A stretch of DNA of 64,000 nucleotides from Haladaptatus pallidirubidus (GTDB taxonomy: Archaea; Halobacteriota; Halobacteria; Halobacteriales; Haladaptataceae), in assembly GCF_020700235.1 (NCBI RefSeq), contig NZ_CP085301.1, positions 372,001 to 436,000 of the forward strand, in the 5' to 3' direction. Every line of letters starts with the position of its first letter. Positions within the stretch are counted from its first letter, which is position 1. Below the pieces are notes generated by a model. It searched no databases and had not been told where the DNA came from. It saw only the letters and a list, made by a program, of their open reading frames with translations. A program made the translations under genes and the position numbers. Of this stretch, positions 8,879 through 17,251 are shown one piece after another.

Positions 8879-9418
8879 GTGGGCCAAGATGTCGGCAGTA
8901 GTCCCGACACGACGACCACGACCGAGCAGGATTTTCCCGAGACGATTTCGGTGACGGAGAGTATCGAACGCGAGGAAATCGAGTATCTGCCGGAAAACGA
9001 TTCGATTCGATACGTCGCGGCTTATCGGAGAGGAGAAAGCGGGACAGAGGCGGGCGAATCGAACGACCCACCCGAAAGCGAACCGGTGTACGAAACGATT
9101 CCGTTCGATGACTGGGCGGAGACGGGGTGTGCAAGTGTCGGTGCAAAGGCGGTCAACTCGGCGATGAAACGTCGATTAGGTACTGCCGATGGCCTCGCCA
9201 CGGGAATCACGCACGAGAACGGACGGCGAATCATCTCGATCACACACCAAACGATGCTTGACCGGGACGGCGATGTGGTTTCGGAATCACACGTCAAATA
9301 CGAACGAGTGAAACGAGTGGCACCGAAACAGGTTCGGGCAACTATTTCGCTCGACAGTAAAGAACACACCTCGGTCGTTCCGATAGAGACGGAACAAACG
9401 ACGATACAACAGCAGTAG
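8879..9418 (+). CDS. Hypothetical acidic haloarchaeal protein
   Basis: A 179-residue soluble protein starting at GTG. The N terminus is Thr/Glu-rich and disordered; the later part (EPVYETIPFDDWAETGCAS, then a strand-rich segment HENGRRIISITHQTMLDRDG) looks folded. It has the acidic composition and codon use of its neighbours. No domain was recognised. A weak T-rich box (TTTACG) lies about 20 bases upstream. It sits alone between glyA and a small gene at 9489. Confidence 0.6.
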   Translation: MGQDVGSSPDTTTTTEQDFPETISVTESIEREEIEYLPENDSIRYVAAYRRGESGTEAGESNDPPESEPVYETIPFDDWAETGCASVGAKAVNSAMKRRLGTADGLATGITHENGRRIISITHQTMLDRDGDVVSESHVKYERVKRVAPKQVRATISLDSKEHTSVVPIETEQTTIQQQ

Positions 9419-9488
9419 TCGCGGAACAGTCGAGAACGACTGTACGCTGGTGCGGTAGATGTAACTACGCATACGGAGAATTTCACCC

Positions 9489-9659
9489 ATGTCAGAACAG
9501 CTAGCGGGGTTCAAAAGCGCGGACATCGTTTTCACCGACGGAACAACCCTCACCGACGTGACCGTCGCCATCTATCCGGGGTGGATACGAATCCAGACCG
9601 AATCGACGAACCAGTTCCATCCCCGCGAACAGATAGACCGGATTCAGTCGAATCGGTGA
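9489..9659 (+). CDS. Small conserved-looking hypothetical protein
   Basis: 56 residues with a compact beta-rich pattern (ADIVFTDGTTLTDVTVAIYP, then GWIRIQTES), ending in a short helix with the segment FHPREQIDRIQ. Such a beta-barrel-like layout suggests a small folded domain rather than a random frame, and codon use matches the neighbours. No function is known. The 149 bases downstream, before folD, are A/T-rich (run of TATATATTGTAGATATTATAG at about 9731-9751) and hold a promoter but no gene. Confidence 0.55.
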   Translation: MSEQLAGFKSADIVFTDGTTLTDVTVAIYPGWIRIQTESTNQFHPREQIDRIQSNR

Positions 9660-9808
9660 GAGCGGACAACAGTTGCAGAACAATAGCCGAGGATTTCGGG
9701 GTTCTGCCTCTCGAATTTGAGCAAGTTTGTGTATATATTGTAGATATTATAGCCAAAAATACGCACGAACCCGAATGTTGAAGGGGCTTCACACCGGATA
9801 ATCCGCCA

Positions 9809-10702
9809 ATGACGGACATCATCGACGGGAATTCGGTTGCCGAACGGATTCGAAACGACTTCGGAGCGAGCATCGACGCGCTGAAAGACGAAGGTGTAAC
9901 CCCCGGGCTTGCGACGGTGCTCATGAGCGACGACCCCGCGAGCGAAACCTACGTCTCGATGAAACAGCGCGACTGCGAGGAGGTCGGTATCGACGGCATT
10001 CACGTCGAAATCGATCCCGATGCACCCGCCGAGGAGTTGTACGAAACCATCGAAGAGCTGAACGACGACCCCGAGGTTCACGGGATGCTCGTCCAGATGC
10101 CCGTCCCCGACCATGTCGATTCCCGACAGGTCATCCGCGCCATCGACCCGGCGAAGGACGTGGACGGCTTCCACCCGGAAAACGTCGGAATGTTGGTCGC
10201 GGGGCACCCGCGATTCAAACCCTGTACCCCCCACGGCGTCCAGAAACTCCTCGAATCGGCGGATGTTGACCCCGAAGGCAAGGACGTTGTCATCGTCGGT
10301 CGGTCGAACATCGTCGGCAAACCGCTCGCCAACCTGCTCGTTCAGAAAGCCGACGGCGGCAACGCGACGGTGACGGTTTGTCACTCGCGCACCGACGACC
10401 TCGCCGCAAAAACGAAGAGTGCGGATGTCGTCGTCGCGGCCTGCGGCGTCCCGGAACTCATCGACGGGTCGATGATTTCGGAGGGCGCGACGGTCATCGA
10501 CGTCGGCGTCAATCGAGTGGACGCCGACACCGAGAAGGGGTACGAACTCGTCGGGGACGTGGCGTTCGATAGCGCGAAGGAGAGAGCAAGCGCGATTACG
10601 CCGGTTCCGGGCGGCGTCGGCCCGATGACCCGGGCGATGTTGCTGTACAACACGGTGAAAGCCGCCGGACAGCAAAACGAGGTCGAAGTGGAACTGCCGT
10701 AA
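9809..10702 (+). CDS. folD: Bifunctional methylenetetrahydrofolate dehydrogenase / methenyl-THF cyclohydrolase
   Basis: Catalyses NADP-linked oxidation of 5,10-methylene-THF and hydrolysis of methenyl-THF to 10-formyl-THF in the cytoplasm. 297 residues, the usual length. Visible signatures are YVSMKQRDCEE with the catalytic lysine, GMLVQMPVPDH, KDVDGFHPENVG, the Rossmann segment VVIVGRSNIVGKPLANLL, and the family signature PVPGGVGPMTRAMLL near the C terminus. It complements glyA upstream. The gene ends 48 bases before the convergent Tat-exported hydrolase. Confidence 0.97.
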   Translation: MTDIIDGNSVAERIRNDFGASIDALKDEGVTPGLATVLMSDDPASETYVSMKQRDCEEVGIDGIHVEIDPDAPAEELYETIEELNDDPEVHGMLVQMPVPDHVDSRQVIRAIDPAKDVDGFHPENVGMLVAGHPRFKPCTPHGVQKLLESADVDPEGKDVVIVGRSNIVGKPLANLLVQKADGGNATVTVCHSRTDDLAAKTKSADVVVAACGVPELIDGSMISEGATVIDVGVNRVDADTEKGYELVGDVAFDSAKERASAITPVPGGVGPMTRAMLLYNTVKAAGQQNEVEVELP

Positions 10703-10750
10703 GCCGTAGACCGAAAAACCGAACCGCCATCTAAAAACTGCTATTTTCGT

Positions 10751-11752
10751 TCAGTTGCCGATATCGACGAGCGCCTGCCACGTGTTCGGGCCGACGATAC
10801 CATCGACAGCGAGGCCAGCGCTGGATTGGAAGCTCTCGATAGCGCTCCGTGTTTCCGGCCCATACACTCCGTCTACGGCGATGCTGTAGCCTTCGTCGTA
10901 GCGCAGTTGATGCTGGGCGGCGTAGGTCGCCCAGTAGGGGTCGTTATTGGCGTCCTGCACCGTGACGACGAGTTGGCTCCACGTGTTCGGGCCGACGACG
11001 CCGTCCACGCTCAGCCCGTTAGCCGACTGGAAGGATTGCACCGTATTCGTCACTTCCGAACCGTAAATCCCGTCGTGGTAGTTCAGGTTGTAGCCGTGCT
11101 GTTCCAACAGGTACTGGATGGTGTACACGGCTTCGCCTTGGTCGCCGTTCGAGTAAATCGGCCAACTGTATCCGCCGGGGTCGTCACCGAAGGTGATGTG
11201 GTCTGCCAGCGAATTCATCACGTCGCGGATGCCCTCCGCCCAACTGATGTCCGTCGCGTAATCCTGATTCATGCCCCGCAGGGTCGGCCCGTAGGACGAG
11301 TAGTAGTGGTCGCCGCCGGGTGTCAGGTATTCGTCCCGAATGACGGGCATGACCGTCCGGATGCACTGTGATTTCGAGGAGAACGATTCGGCACAGGAGT
11401 ACGGACAGCTATCGTACGCTTTCCAGCCGTAGATATTGTTCTTGTCCCGTGCGATGTTACTGGTGCCCCACGCGGACTCCCACGCGGCGTGAGCGGCCAT
11501 GTACACCGGATTGATGCCTTCTTGGTAGCTGACATCGACCCACGTGCTTCCGAGTCCGATGAGCGGACTGTCGGAGCGAACCTGCCGAATCGCGTAATCG
11601 AGGTCACCGCCGGAGATATCCTCGGTGTTCGTCAGGTCGCTGTCGATGGAGTATCGCGCCGCGACACTCGTTCCCGAGAGAGCGCCGATGCCACCGATGG
11701 TTGCGATGCTTGCCGTCGCACCTCTGAGAAACGTCCGTCGTGATTGTTTCAT
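10751..11752 (-). CDS. Tat-exported glucosaminidase-type peptidoglycan hydrolase with two peptidoglycan-binding domains
   Basis: 333 residues. The start MKQSRRTFLRG is a clear twin-arginine signal, followed by a hydrophobic stretch to about residue 32. Residues about 45-195 resemble GH73/mannosyl-glycoprotein endo-beta-N-acetylglucosaminidase domains, with the probable acid E92 in AHAAWESAWGTSNIA and NNIYGWKAYDS. Two PG_binding_1 repeats follow (YHDGIYGSEVTNTVQSFQ, VDGVVGPNTW; then VDGVYGPETRSAIESFQ, VDGIVGPNTW). Haloarchaea have no murein, so the likely target is the wall of bacteria outside the cell. The start at 11752 is set by the Tat motif; the longer upstream frame is A/T-rich leader sequence. 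Confidence 0.85.
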   Translation of the reverse strand: MKQSRRTFLRGATASIATIGGIGALSGTSVAARYSIDSDLTNTEDISGGDLDYAIRQVRSDSPLIGLGSTWVDVSYQEGINPVYMAAHAAWESAWGTSNIARDKNNIYGWKAYDSCPYSCAESFSSKSQCIRTVMPVIRDEYLTPGGDHYYSSYGPTLRGMNQDYATDISWAEGIRDVMNSLADHITFGDDPGGYSWPIYSNGDQGEAVYTIQYLLEQHGYNLNYHDGIYGSEVTNTVQSFQSANGLSVDGVVGPNTWSQLVVTVQDANNDPYWATYAAQHQLRYDEGYSIAVDGVYGPETRSAIESFQSSAGLAVDGIVGPNTWQALVDIGN

Positions 11753-11965
11753 GCGTCGAAAGTATATTAGTTTGTTTCTAGTATTAATCTTTATAATTAT
11801 AATTGATAAATACATTACTAGGAGATATTAAATTAAATTTGAGAACTAACCTCACAACACACATCAGGAAGAAAACTGAGCCGAGATATTCGTGCACCCA
11901 CTCCCTGCGAACGACTCACACCGCACTATGAACCTCACACTAGTACAGAATACTCACGTACCAAC

Positions 11966-12682
11966 TCACTCGATTCGGTCGAGCGTATCGCGCGTGCTGA
12001 CCAACGCGTTCTCGTCTCCCTCGCGGAAGTAGCGCGCGAGGTCGCGCGCCGACGACACCAGTGTATCCGCCGTGTCGATGTCGAGACCGCCTTCAAGCGC
12101 ACGCGCGCGACGGACGTGTTCGCCGAGTGTTTCGAGCGTGTTTCTTCCCTCGCGGCCCGCGTCGTGTTCTCGCACCCAGTCGCCCATTTCGTCGTGATAG
12201 TCGTGAAGCGACTCCGAAACCGCGAGCCCGCGAACTTCGTACAGCGATTCCGGTACGTCCGCGGTGGCGGGACGTTCCCCGGTGTCTGCCCCGCGAAGCA
12301 GGGAGAAAAAGTACAATTCCTCGTCGTCGCGTATTTCTAACGCACGGGAGAACACGTCTGCGATGTGTCTGAGTTCCTGCGCCACGAGATAGGTGTCGTC
12401 CAGCGGTTGCAGTTCGCCACCCTTGATGAACCCGCGCTTTCTGACGTACTCGCGTGCGGTATCCGCCACGAGGGCCGAAACCTCGCGGAGCGGCCGTTCA
12501 TCGACCGCTTCGCGTGCTTCCGCCAAATCGAGGGTGACGGCGCTGTCCGTGTGCTGGACGCGGTCGTCCTCTAGTCCGACGCTCTGCATACTCTCGCAAG
12601 TCGGGCAGGCCACGCTTCCGGTGTCGTAGTACGACCATTGCGTGCCGCAGTTTTGGCATTCGCGGGTGCCTCGAATCTTCAT
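11966..12682 (-). CDS. Haloarchaeal zinc-ribbon protein with helical C-terminal domain
   Basis: 238 residues. It begins with a rubredoxin-like zinc ribbon (CQNCGTQWSYYDTGSVACPTC, residues 9-29) followed by a long acidic, mostly helical region. The ATG at 12682 places the zinc ribbon at the very N terminus; the longer frame to 12718 adds a non-conserved stretch. I recall similar uncharacterised proteins throughout haloarchaea (DUF7117-like), but no function is known. Divergent from the membrane protein at 12774. Confidence 0.7.
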   Translation of the reverse strand: MKIRGTRECQNCGTQWSYYDTGSVACPTCESMQSVGLEDDRVQHTDSAVTLDLAEAREAVDERPLREVSALVADTAREYVRKRGFIKGGELQPLDDTYLVAQELRHIADVFSRALEIRDDEELYFFSLLRGADTGERPATADVPESLYEVRGLAVSESLHDYHDEMGDWVREHDAGREGRNTLETLGEHVRRARALEGGLDIDTADTLVSSARDLARYFREGDENALVSTRDTLDRIE

Positions 12683-12773
12683 GTTCTCCCGTTGTCGTGC
12701 CGGGGTGAAAACTCTCACGCGGCCGAAGACTAATTAGCAGAATTTTGACTATGTATGAAATGGAAAATAACCC

Positions 12774-13019
12774 ATGAGCAAATACGAAGAACCACTGCTG
12801 AACCTTCGCGCGCCGATTTCCGCGCGAGTCTGGTCGGATTATGCGGCACCAATTGCGCTCATGACCGGCGTTTTGCTCGCGTTGATGTTCGCGGTTGCGG
12901 GCGCTGAGGCGGTGTCGGTCGTAGCCGTCTTCGTCGGCCTCTGCGTCGGGTTACTCGCCGCTGGATTGCTCACCTACAATCTGCTGATGGTCGGTGTGAT
13001 TTGGTTCGACCGTCGTTGA
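12774..13019 (+). CDS. Small two-helix membrane protein
   Basis: 81 residues with two transmembrane segments (about residues 25-45 and 48-75) separated by a short GAEAV turn, with a charged N terminus and a C-terminal WFDRR anchor. It belongs to no family I can name. A/T-rich DNA upstream (around 12732-12765) provides a promoter shared with the divergent zinc-ribbon gene. Confidence 0.65.
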   Translation: MSKYEEPLLNLRAPISARVWSDYAAPIALMTGVLLALMFAVAGAEAVSVVAVFVGLCVGLLAAGLLTYNLLMVGVIWFDRR

Positions 13020-13230
13020 GATCCCTTCCCGAAGTCGTCCCGTAACTTTATCAGTCGTCTCTGACTATCCATTAGCACGATGTCGAGTGATACTCGCTCG
13101 GAGGATAGAGTAAGTCGCCCCGGGGCGACTGGTCGAGAAATTCTCGGCCGCGCATAGCACCAGTTCTACCGACGTTTGCAATCGCGACGAGCCATCGGTT
13201 TCCGCCACCGCCGCCGAAAACGGCGTCTCC

Positions 13231-13608
13231 GTGGTTGTTCGCGGCGAACGACACGACCTCTCCAGACGCGAGGCCGACCGTCTACGAGACGCGCTCGGAC
13301 GGGCGCTGACCCAACGAACGGAGTTTTTCAACACGGTGGGCGAACGCCGCGACGACGGAAGCTACGTCGTTTCGCGCAGCGGTGCGGAGTCGTCCGGACA
13401 CCGGAAGGTGTTCCGGAACTTCGACACGGTGGTCGAACTGTACGGCAGACTGCCCCCGGAGTTCACCGCCGAGTCAGTCGGCGAGCGCGGACTGACCGGC
13501 GGACGGAGACACATGCTCGTTCACCACTTCGCGGAACATCCGGAGTTCGACTGCGAACTCGTCTCTCGCCAACCGCTCACCGCGAGGAAGGAGGGGAGTT
13601 CGGAGTAG
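13231..13608 (+). CDS. Conserved haloarchaeal protein, possibly N-terminally frameshifted
   Basis: From the GTG at 13231 it encodes 125 residues (RREADRLRDALGRALTQR, GSYVVSRSGAESSGHRKVF, LTGGRRHMLVHHF, FDCELVSRQPLT). The pattern recalls a haloarchaeal DUF7528-like family of unknown function. The same frame is open upstream to 13114 and reads as plausible protein but has no start codon. A well-placed ATG at 13080 opens a different frame (MSSDTRSEDRVSRPG) that stops at about 13157. A single-base frameshift near 13110-13150, a G/C-rich stretch, would join them. Either the gene starts at GTG 13231 or it is frameshifted. Confidence 0.55.
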   Translation: MVVRGERHDLSRREADRLRDALGRALTQRTEFFNTVGERRDDGSYVVSRSGAESSGHRKVFRNFDTVVELYGRLPPEFTAESVGERGLTGGRRHMLVHHFAEHPEFDCELVSRQPLTARKEGSSE

Positions 13609-13670
13609 CCGTCTCTGCGAGCGTTTCCGCTGGGTCAACGTTTTTCGGGGTAGCCCGCTTTCTCCCGTCT

Positions 13671-14594
13671 ATGCCACGACCATCGACGTTTTCAATCGTC
13701 GCGCGCGACCCGGAACGGGACGCCGTCGGCGTCGCAGTCCAATCGAAATTCGTCGGCGTCGGGGCCGTCGTCCCCTTCGTCAGCGCCGGTGCGGGAGCGG
13801 TCGCCACGCAGAGCTACGCCAACGTCGCCTACGGGCCAGACGGCCTCGACCTGCTTCGGTCGGGACGACCCGCCGACGAAGTCGTGATGGAACTCACGGG
13901 GGCCGACCCGGAGTTCGAATCGCGACAGGTCGGAATCGTCGGACGGGACGGCTCCGTCGCCGCTTTCACGGGCGACGACTGCTTCGACTACGCGGGCGAC
14001 GCACAGGGCGAGAACTACACCGTCCAAGGCAACATTCTGGAAAACCGCGAGACGCTCGAGGCGATGGCCGAGACGTTCGAGGAAACCGAGGGCGACCTCC
14101 CGGAGCGGCTCATCGCGGCGCTCCACGCGGGCAACGACGCGGGCGGCGACAAGCGCGGCGAGCAGAGCGCGGCGCTGTACGTCGCCAAGCCCGAAGGCGG
14201 GTACGACGGGCGGAACGACCGCTGGGTGGACGTGCGCGTGGATGACCACGAAACCCCAATCGACGAACTGGAGCGCGTGTTCAAAATCTACGACGTGACC
14301 TTACTGGAGCGGGCGGAACCCGACGAAACCCGGGAACTATCGGGCAGAACCGCGAGCGAAGTCGCCGAAACGCTCGTCGACCTCGGCTTTTTCGAGGAGA
14401 CGCCGTCGGAGGAGTTCGGGGAGAGAGAACGGAACGCCCTCGAAGCGTTCCGAGGAATGAACAACTTCGAAAACCACTCGCTCGCCGTGTTGGAGGACGC
14501 ACTGGTTCGCGGATGGAACGATTCTGTGGGAGATGGCGAGGAGAAGATGATTGACGCGATTTGGCACGGACTCTCGCGTTTGGAGCGGAAATGA
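13671..14594 (+). CDS. DUF1028-family Ntn-hydrolase-like protein
   Basis: 307 residues. The N-terminal 200 residues are DUF1028: TFSIVARDPERDAVGVAVQS start, AGAGAVATQSYANVAYGPDG, GNILENRETLEAMAETFE, LPERLIAALHAGNDAGGDKR and a WVDVRVDDHETPIDELERV ending. The C-terminal 80 residues (ELSGRTASEVAETLVDLGFF, then RNALEAFRGMNNFENHSL) resemble the helical extension seen in some members. Members resemble Ntn hydrolases, but the reaction is not established. The true start is the ATG at 13671; the open frame further upstream belongs to the shadow of the preceding gene. Confidence 0.85.
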   Translation: MPRPSTFSIVARDPERDAVGVAVQSKFVGVGAVVPFVSAGAGAVATQSYANVAYGPDGLDLLRSGRPADEVVMELTGADPEFESRQVGIVGRDGSVAAFTGDDCFDYAGDAQGENYTVQGNILENRETLEAMAETFEETEGDLPERLIAALHAGNDAGGDKRGEQSAALYVAKPEGGYDGRNDRWVDVRVDDHETPIDELERVFKIYDVTLLERAEPDETRELSGRTASEVAETLVDLGFFEETPSEEFGERERNALEAFRGMNNFENHSLAVLEDALVRGWNDSVGDGEEKMIDAIWHGLSRLERK

Positions 14595-14706
14595 TTCGAG
14601 AGACGGTTTAATTGTGGGGTCGAATTTGTGACCGTATTTGAAACGCTCGGTCGAAAGCACATTGCCGATACTGCTAACCGGATGAAACACAAAATTCCGT
14701 CCACGC

Positions 14707-14853
14707 ATGAGGGACGAAGACGAAATCCGCGACCAGTACGAATACCTCAAAGAACAGCTCGACAGCGAGGAGATGAACCACGAAGGGGTTCGGCAGATGT
14801 TCACCTACTACAAGCGAGCTATCGGCTGGGTACTCGAAGAAGAGCATATCTGA
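14707..14853 (+). CDS. Small acidic helical protein
   Basis: 48 residues, nearly all predicted helix (DEIRDQYEYLKEQLDSEEMN, then FTYYKRAIGWVLEEEHI). Acidic composition and halophile codon use support a real gene. The function is unknown. It stands alone between DUF1028 and a hairpin-rich non-coding stretch. Confidence 0.55.
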   Translation: MRDEDEIRDQYEYLKEQLDSEEMNHEGVRQMFTYYKRAIGWVLEEEHI

Positions 14854-14924
14854 CTTTATTTCTACATCGTCTCCAGAGTTATCTAAATCGTTACCTTTAA
14901 GTCATTACACCGTCTTGTTGCAGT

Positions 14925-15018
14925 TGACGCTTCGCTTTGGAGGGCCGAAGCGTCAGCGGGGACCAATTCAGGGCGGCAAGCGGTACGCGGGGTGTTTTCA
15001 TCCCCGCGTGTTCCGCTT
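14925..15018 (+). ncRNA. Two strong hairpins, candidate structured RNA or insertion-element end
   Basis: Hairpin 1 has a perfect 10-base stem (14925-14934 with 14946-14955, TGACGCTTCG/CGAAGCGTCA, 11-base loop). Hairpin 2 has an inner 7-base stem (14986-14992 with 15002-15008) and an outer 6-base stem (14978-14983 with 15013-15018). There is no protein-coding frame across it. The tight pair of hairpins could be a small RNA or the structured end of an IS200/IS605-type element that has lost its genes. The A/T-rich sequence ACCTTTAAGTC upstream (14893-14903) could be a promoter. Confidence 0.35.
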
Positions 15019-15164
15019 TCCTTTCGAAACTAACTACCGAGCGACTGCACTGTTCTGACTGATTGTAACACGCGTGAACCGACGGCGTTCGATATCACCG
15101 ATTATCGACAGAACCGAAAAAAGGATAGTCGCCGCGTGTACCGAATTTCGGCGTTTTGTGCCGG

Positions 15165-15452
15165 TTACTCGATTTTCAGCGACCCGTCGCCGCCGTCGCC
15201 ACCCTCCTCGCCTTCCTTCCATTCGAGTTCGAACTCGATGCTGAGTTCGCTCGAACCGGACGAAGAGGTTTCTCGCTCGGCTTTCACTTCGAAGACGGGG
15301 TTGGTCGGCGGGTCGAGCGTGACGGATTGACTGCCCGCGTTTAGGGTCATTGCATCGCCGCTTTCGAGTTTGTCGGCGACGGTGCGAAGATATCGGGCGA
15401 TGTCGGTTCGGCTCTGCGTACTCTCCGTTTCGAACAGGACTTCTTCGGGCAT
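15165..15452 (-). CDS. Amphi-Trp domain protein
   Basis: 95 residues. The start MPEEVLFETESTQSRTDIAR, the YLRTVADKLESGDAMTLNAG turn and strand-rich ELSIEFELEW match the small amphi-Trp domain common in haloarchaea. The C terminus is a Gly/Asp/Glu-rich tail ending SLKIE. The role is unknown; the domain is thought to be a small folded unit that may bind partners. It is divergent from the PadR gene and separated from it by about 100 bases. Confidence 0.8.
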   Translation of the reverse strand: MPEEVLFETESTQSRTDIARYLRTVADKLESGDAMTLNAGSQSVTLDPPTNPVFEVKAERETSSSGSSELSIEFELEWKEGEEGGDGGDGSLKIE

Positions 15453-15553
15453 ATCTCCCTAAAGGGGGTACACGAAGATAAAGACACTCCCGACAAAGAA
15501 GTGACCAGATCGTTATATTTATACTACTCAGACAGAAATAGGCGATATTGACG

Positions 15554-15829
15554 ATGTACGAATTAACGGGGTTTCAGCGCGACGTACTGTACGTAATCGC
15601 CGGAAACGGCGAACCGCACGGACTGGCTATTCAGGAGGATTTAGAGCAGTACTACGATACAGAAGTCCATCACGGGCGACTGTACCCGAATCTCGATACG
15701 CTCGTCGAAAAAGACCTCGTGGAGAAAGGAAAGCGCGACGAACGAACGAACTACTACACGCTCACCAGCCGCGGAAAAAGTCACATCGACGCACGGAAAG
15801 AGTGGGAAAAACAGTTCGTTGATCGGTAG
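15554..15829 (+). CDS. PadR-family transcriptional regulator
   Basis: A 91-residue winged-helix DNA-binding protein. TGFQRDVLYVIAGNGEPHGL, the recognition helix YDTEVHHGRLYPNLDTLVEK and the wing YYTLTSRGKSHID are the PadR pattern. It lacks a long C-terminal dimerisation domain, as do other small haloarchaeal PadR proteins. The ATG at 15554 is preferred to the TTG at 15548. A TATA-like GTTATATTTATA lies at 15512-15523. The target is unknown; candidates are itself or the divergent amphi-Trp gene. Confidence 0.85.
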   Translation: MYELTGFQRDVLYVIAGNGEPHGLAIQEDLEQYYDTEVHHGRLYPNLDTLVEKDLVEKGKRDERTNYYTLTSRGKSHIDARKEWEKQFVDR

Positions 15830-15940
15830 GGCGGTTCGATTTCTGAGCCGTTTTCCCGTTTCTCCCCACTACAATCGGCGACCCGAACGAAAACTGCTCG
15901 AATCGCGACTACTCCGGTGATTTATCGCCGCCCGTAGGCG

Positions 15941-17158
15941 TCACTGTCGCTCCATCTGTTTTCGTCTCGTCTCGTCTCCTGCATTCCCACCATCGCCGAC
16001 CATATCGCCGCTAACCGCTTGTTCGGGGTCGCGCGGCGGTTGCGGGAGCGGTTCGCCGCTGCGAATGTACGTCGGGTCGACCGCCCACGGTTGAATCGGT
16101 TTTCCAGCGATAAGTTCCGGCAGCACGACCTCCACGAAGTGGACGACGAGGACGAGAATCATCGGCCCGAGGAAGATGCCGTACCAACCGAACAGCAGTG
16201 GCCCGAAGATGTACGCGAACATTACCATTCCGACGTGGAGGTTCCGCCCCGAAACGTAGGGCCGCAAAACGAGGTCCGGAATGGTGTCCACGATGACGAA
16301 CGAGATGAGGGCGAACGCGAGAGGAAACCACAGCACGTCGGGGGCGCCATCCATCAGTGCGTTCGCGCCGATGACACCGGTAACCGGGAAGTAAACCAGT
16401 TTCATCCCGACGACGGGAATGAGGCTGGCGACCCCGGTCAACAGTCCCACGACGGTCGGGTACGGGATTCCCAATCCGGCGGGTGCGATTGCGTTCAACA
16501 CGTTGTACGCAATCGCGCCGATGGTGCCGGTCATGAGGGCGTTCAGGATGTTACCGAAGAAGATGCTGTTGAAGTCGGTGTCGACCCGCTCGATGTACGT
16601 TTCGAGGACGCCCGCGCTGTCGGCGAACGTCCGGCGGAACCATCGAGAAAGCTTGTGATCGTCGCGAAGGAGGTAGAACGCGACGGCAATCATGACGAAC
16701 AGGTGTAGAGCACCGTTTCCGATGAACGTGACGTATTTGAGCGTCGAACCGAACGCCTGCTCGATGAGTTTCGTGTTATTTCCGTCGGTGAGCAACTGCT
16801 CCGGATGCTGTGCGATTTCGGAGACGTCCGCGTACTGGCGGACCGGTTCAGGGAGCGCCGAAAGGTTCGTCGTCTGTGCGACTGTCGTGAGTTCCTGAAC
16901 CGCGATGGCAAGCGTGTAGACGACGAGTAAAATCGCCGGGAGCGCGAGCGCCAGCAGCGCGACGGCGGCGGCGAGGCTCGGCGGACGGATGCGCCGTTTC
17001 AACCGGCGGTACACCGGTCGAGTCGAGTAGTAGAGAAAGAGACCGAAGACGAAGGTCCCGATAAACGAGTAGACGACGAAAAGCGTCGCCAGTCCGAGTG
17101 CCGCGCCGACAGACCACCACGCGACACGAGATTTGTCAATATTCCATCCGCTGACCAT
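15941..17158 (-). CDS. AI-2E/PerM-family permease
   Basis: A 405-residue polytopic membrane protein. An N-terminal pair of hydrophobic segments is followed by an extracellular loop (about 100-150), then four or five segments including VDTDFNSIFFGNILNALMTG, YPTVVGLLTGVASLIPVVG and LVLRPYVSGRNLHVGM, which are PerM-family landmarks. The cytoplasmic tail (after about 360) is hydrophilic with PQPPRDPEQ. Members export small molecules or act as Na+/H+ antiporters; the substrate is not predictable here. The ATG at 17158 is chosen because the preceding frame is not conserved. It is divergent from the MgtC/DUF4010 gene. Confidence 0.85.
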   Translation of the reverse strand: MVSGWNIDKSRVAWWSVGAALGLATLFVVYSFIGTFVFGLFLYYSTRPVYRRLKRRIRPPSLAAAVALLALALPAILLVVYTLAIAVQELTTVAQTTNLSALPEPVRQYADVSEIAQHPEQLLTDGNNTKLIEQAFGSTLKYVTFIGNGALHLFVMIAVAFYLLRDDHKLSRWFRRTFADSAGVLETYIERVDTDFNSIFFGNILNALMTGTIGAIAYNVLNAIAPAGLGIPYPTVVGLLTGVASLIPVVGMKLVYFPVTGVIGANALMDGAPDVLWFPLAFALISFVIVDTIPDLVLRPYVSGRNLHVGMVMFAYIFGPLLFGWYGIFLGPMILVLVVHFVEVVLPELIAGKPIQPWAVDPTYIRSGEPLPQPPRDPEQAVSGDMVGDGGNAGDETRRKQMERQ

Positions 17159-17251
17159 ACGGGGGAAGTTTGTTGCCAGAACATAAAGATTTCGCGCAAG
17201 AAACGGCGGTGGCAGCAATTCTTTTATTTGTACAACTATATAGTCTATAGA

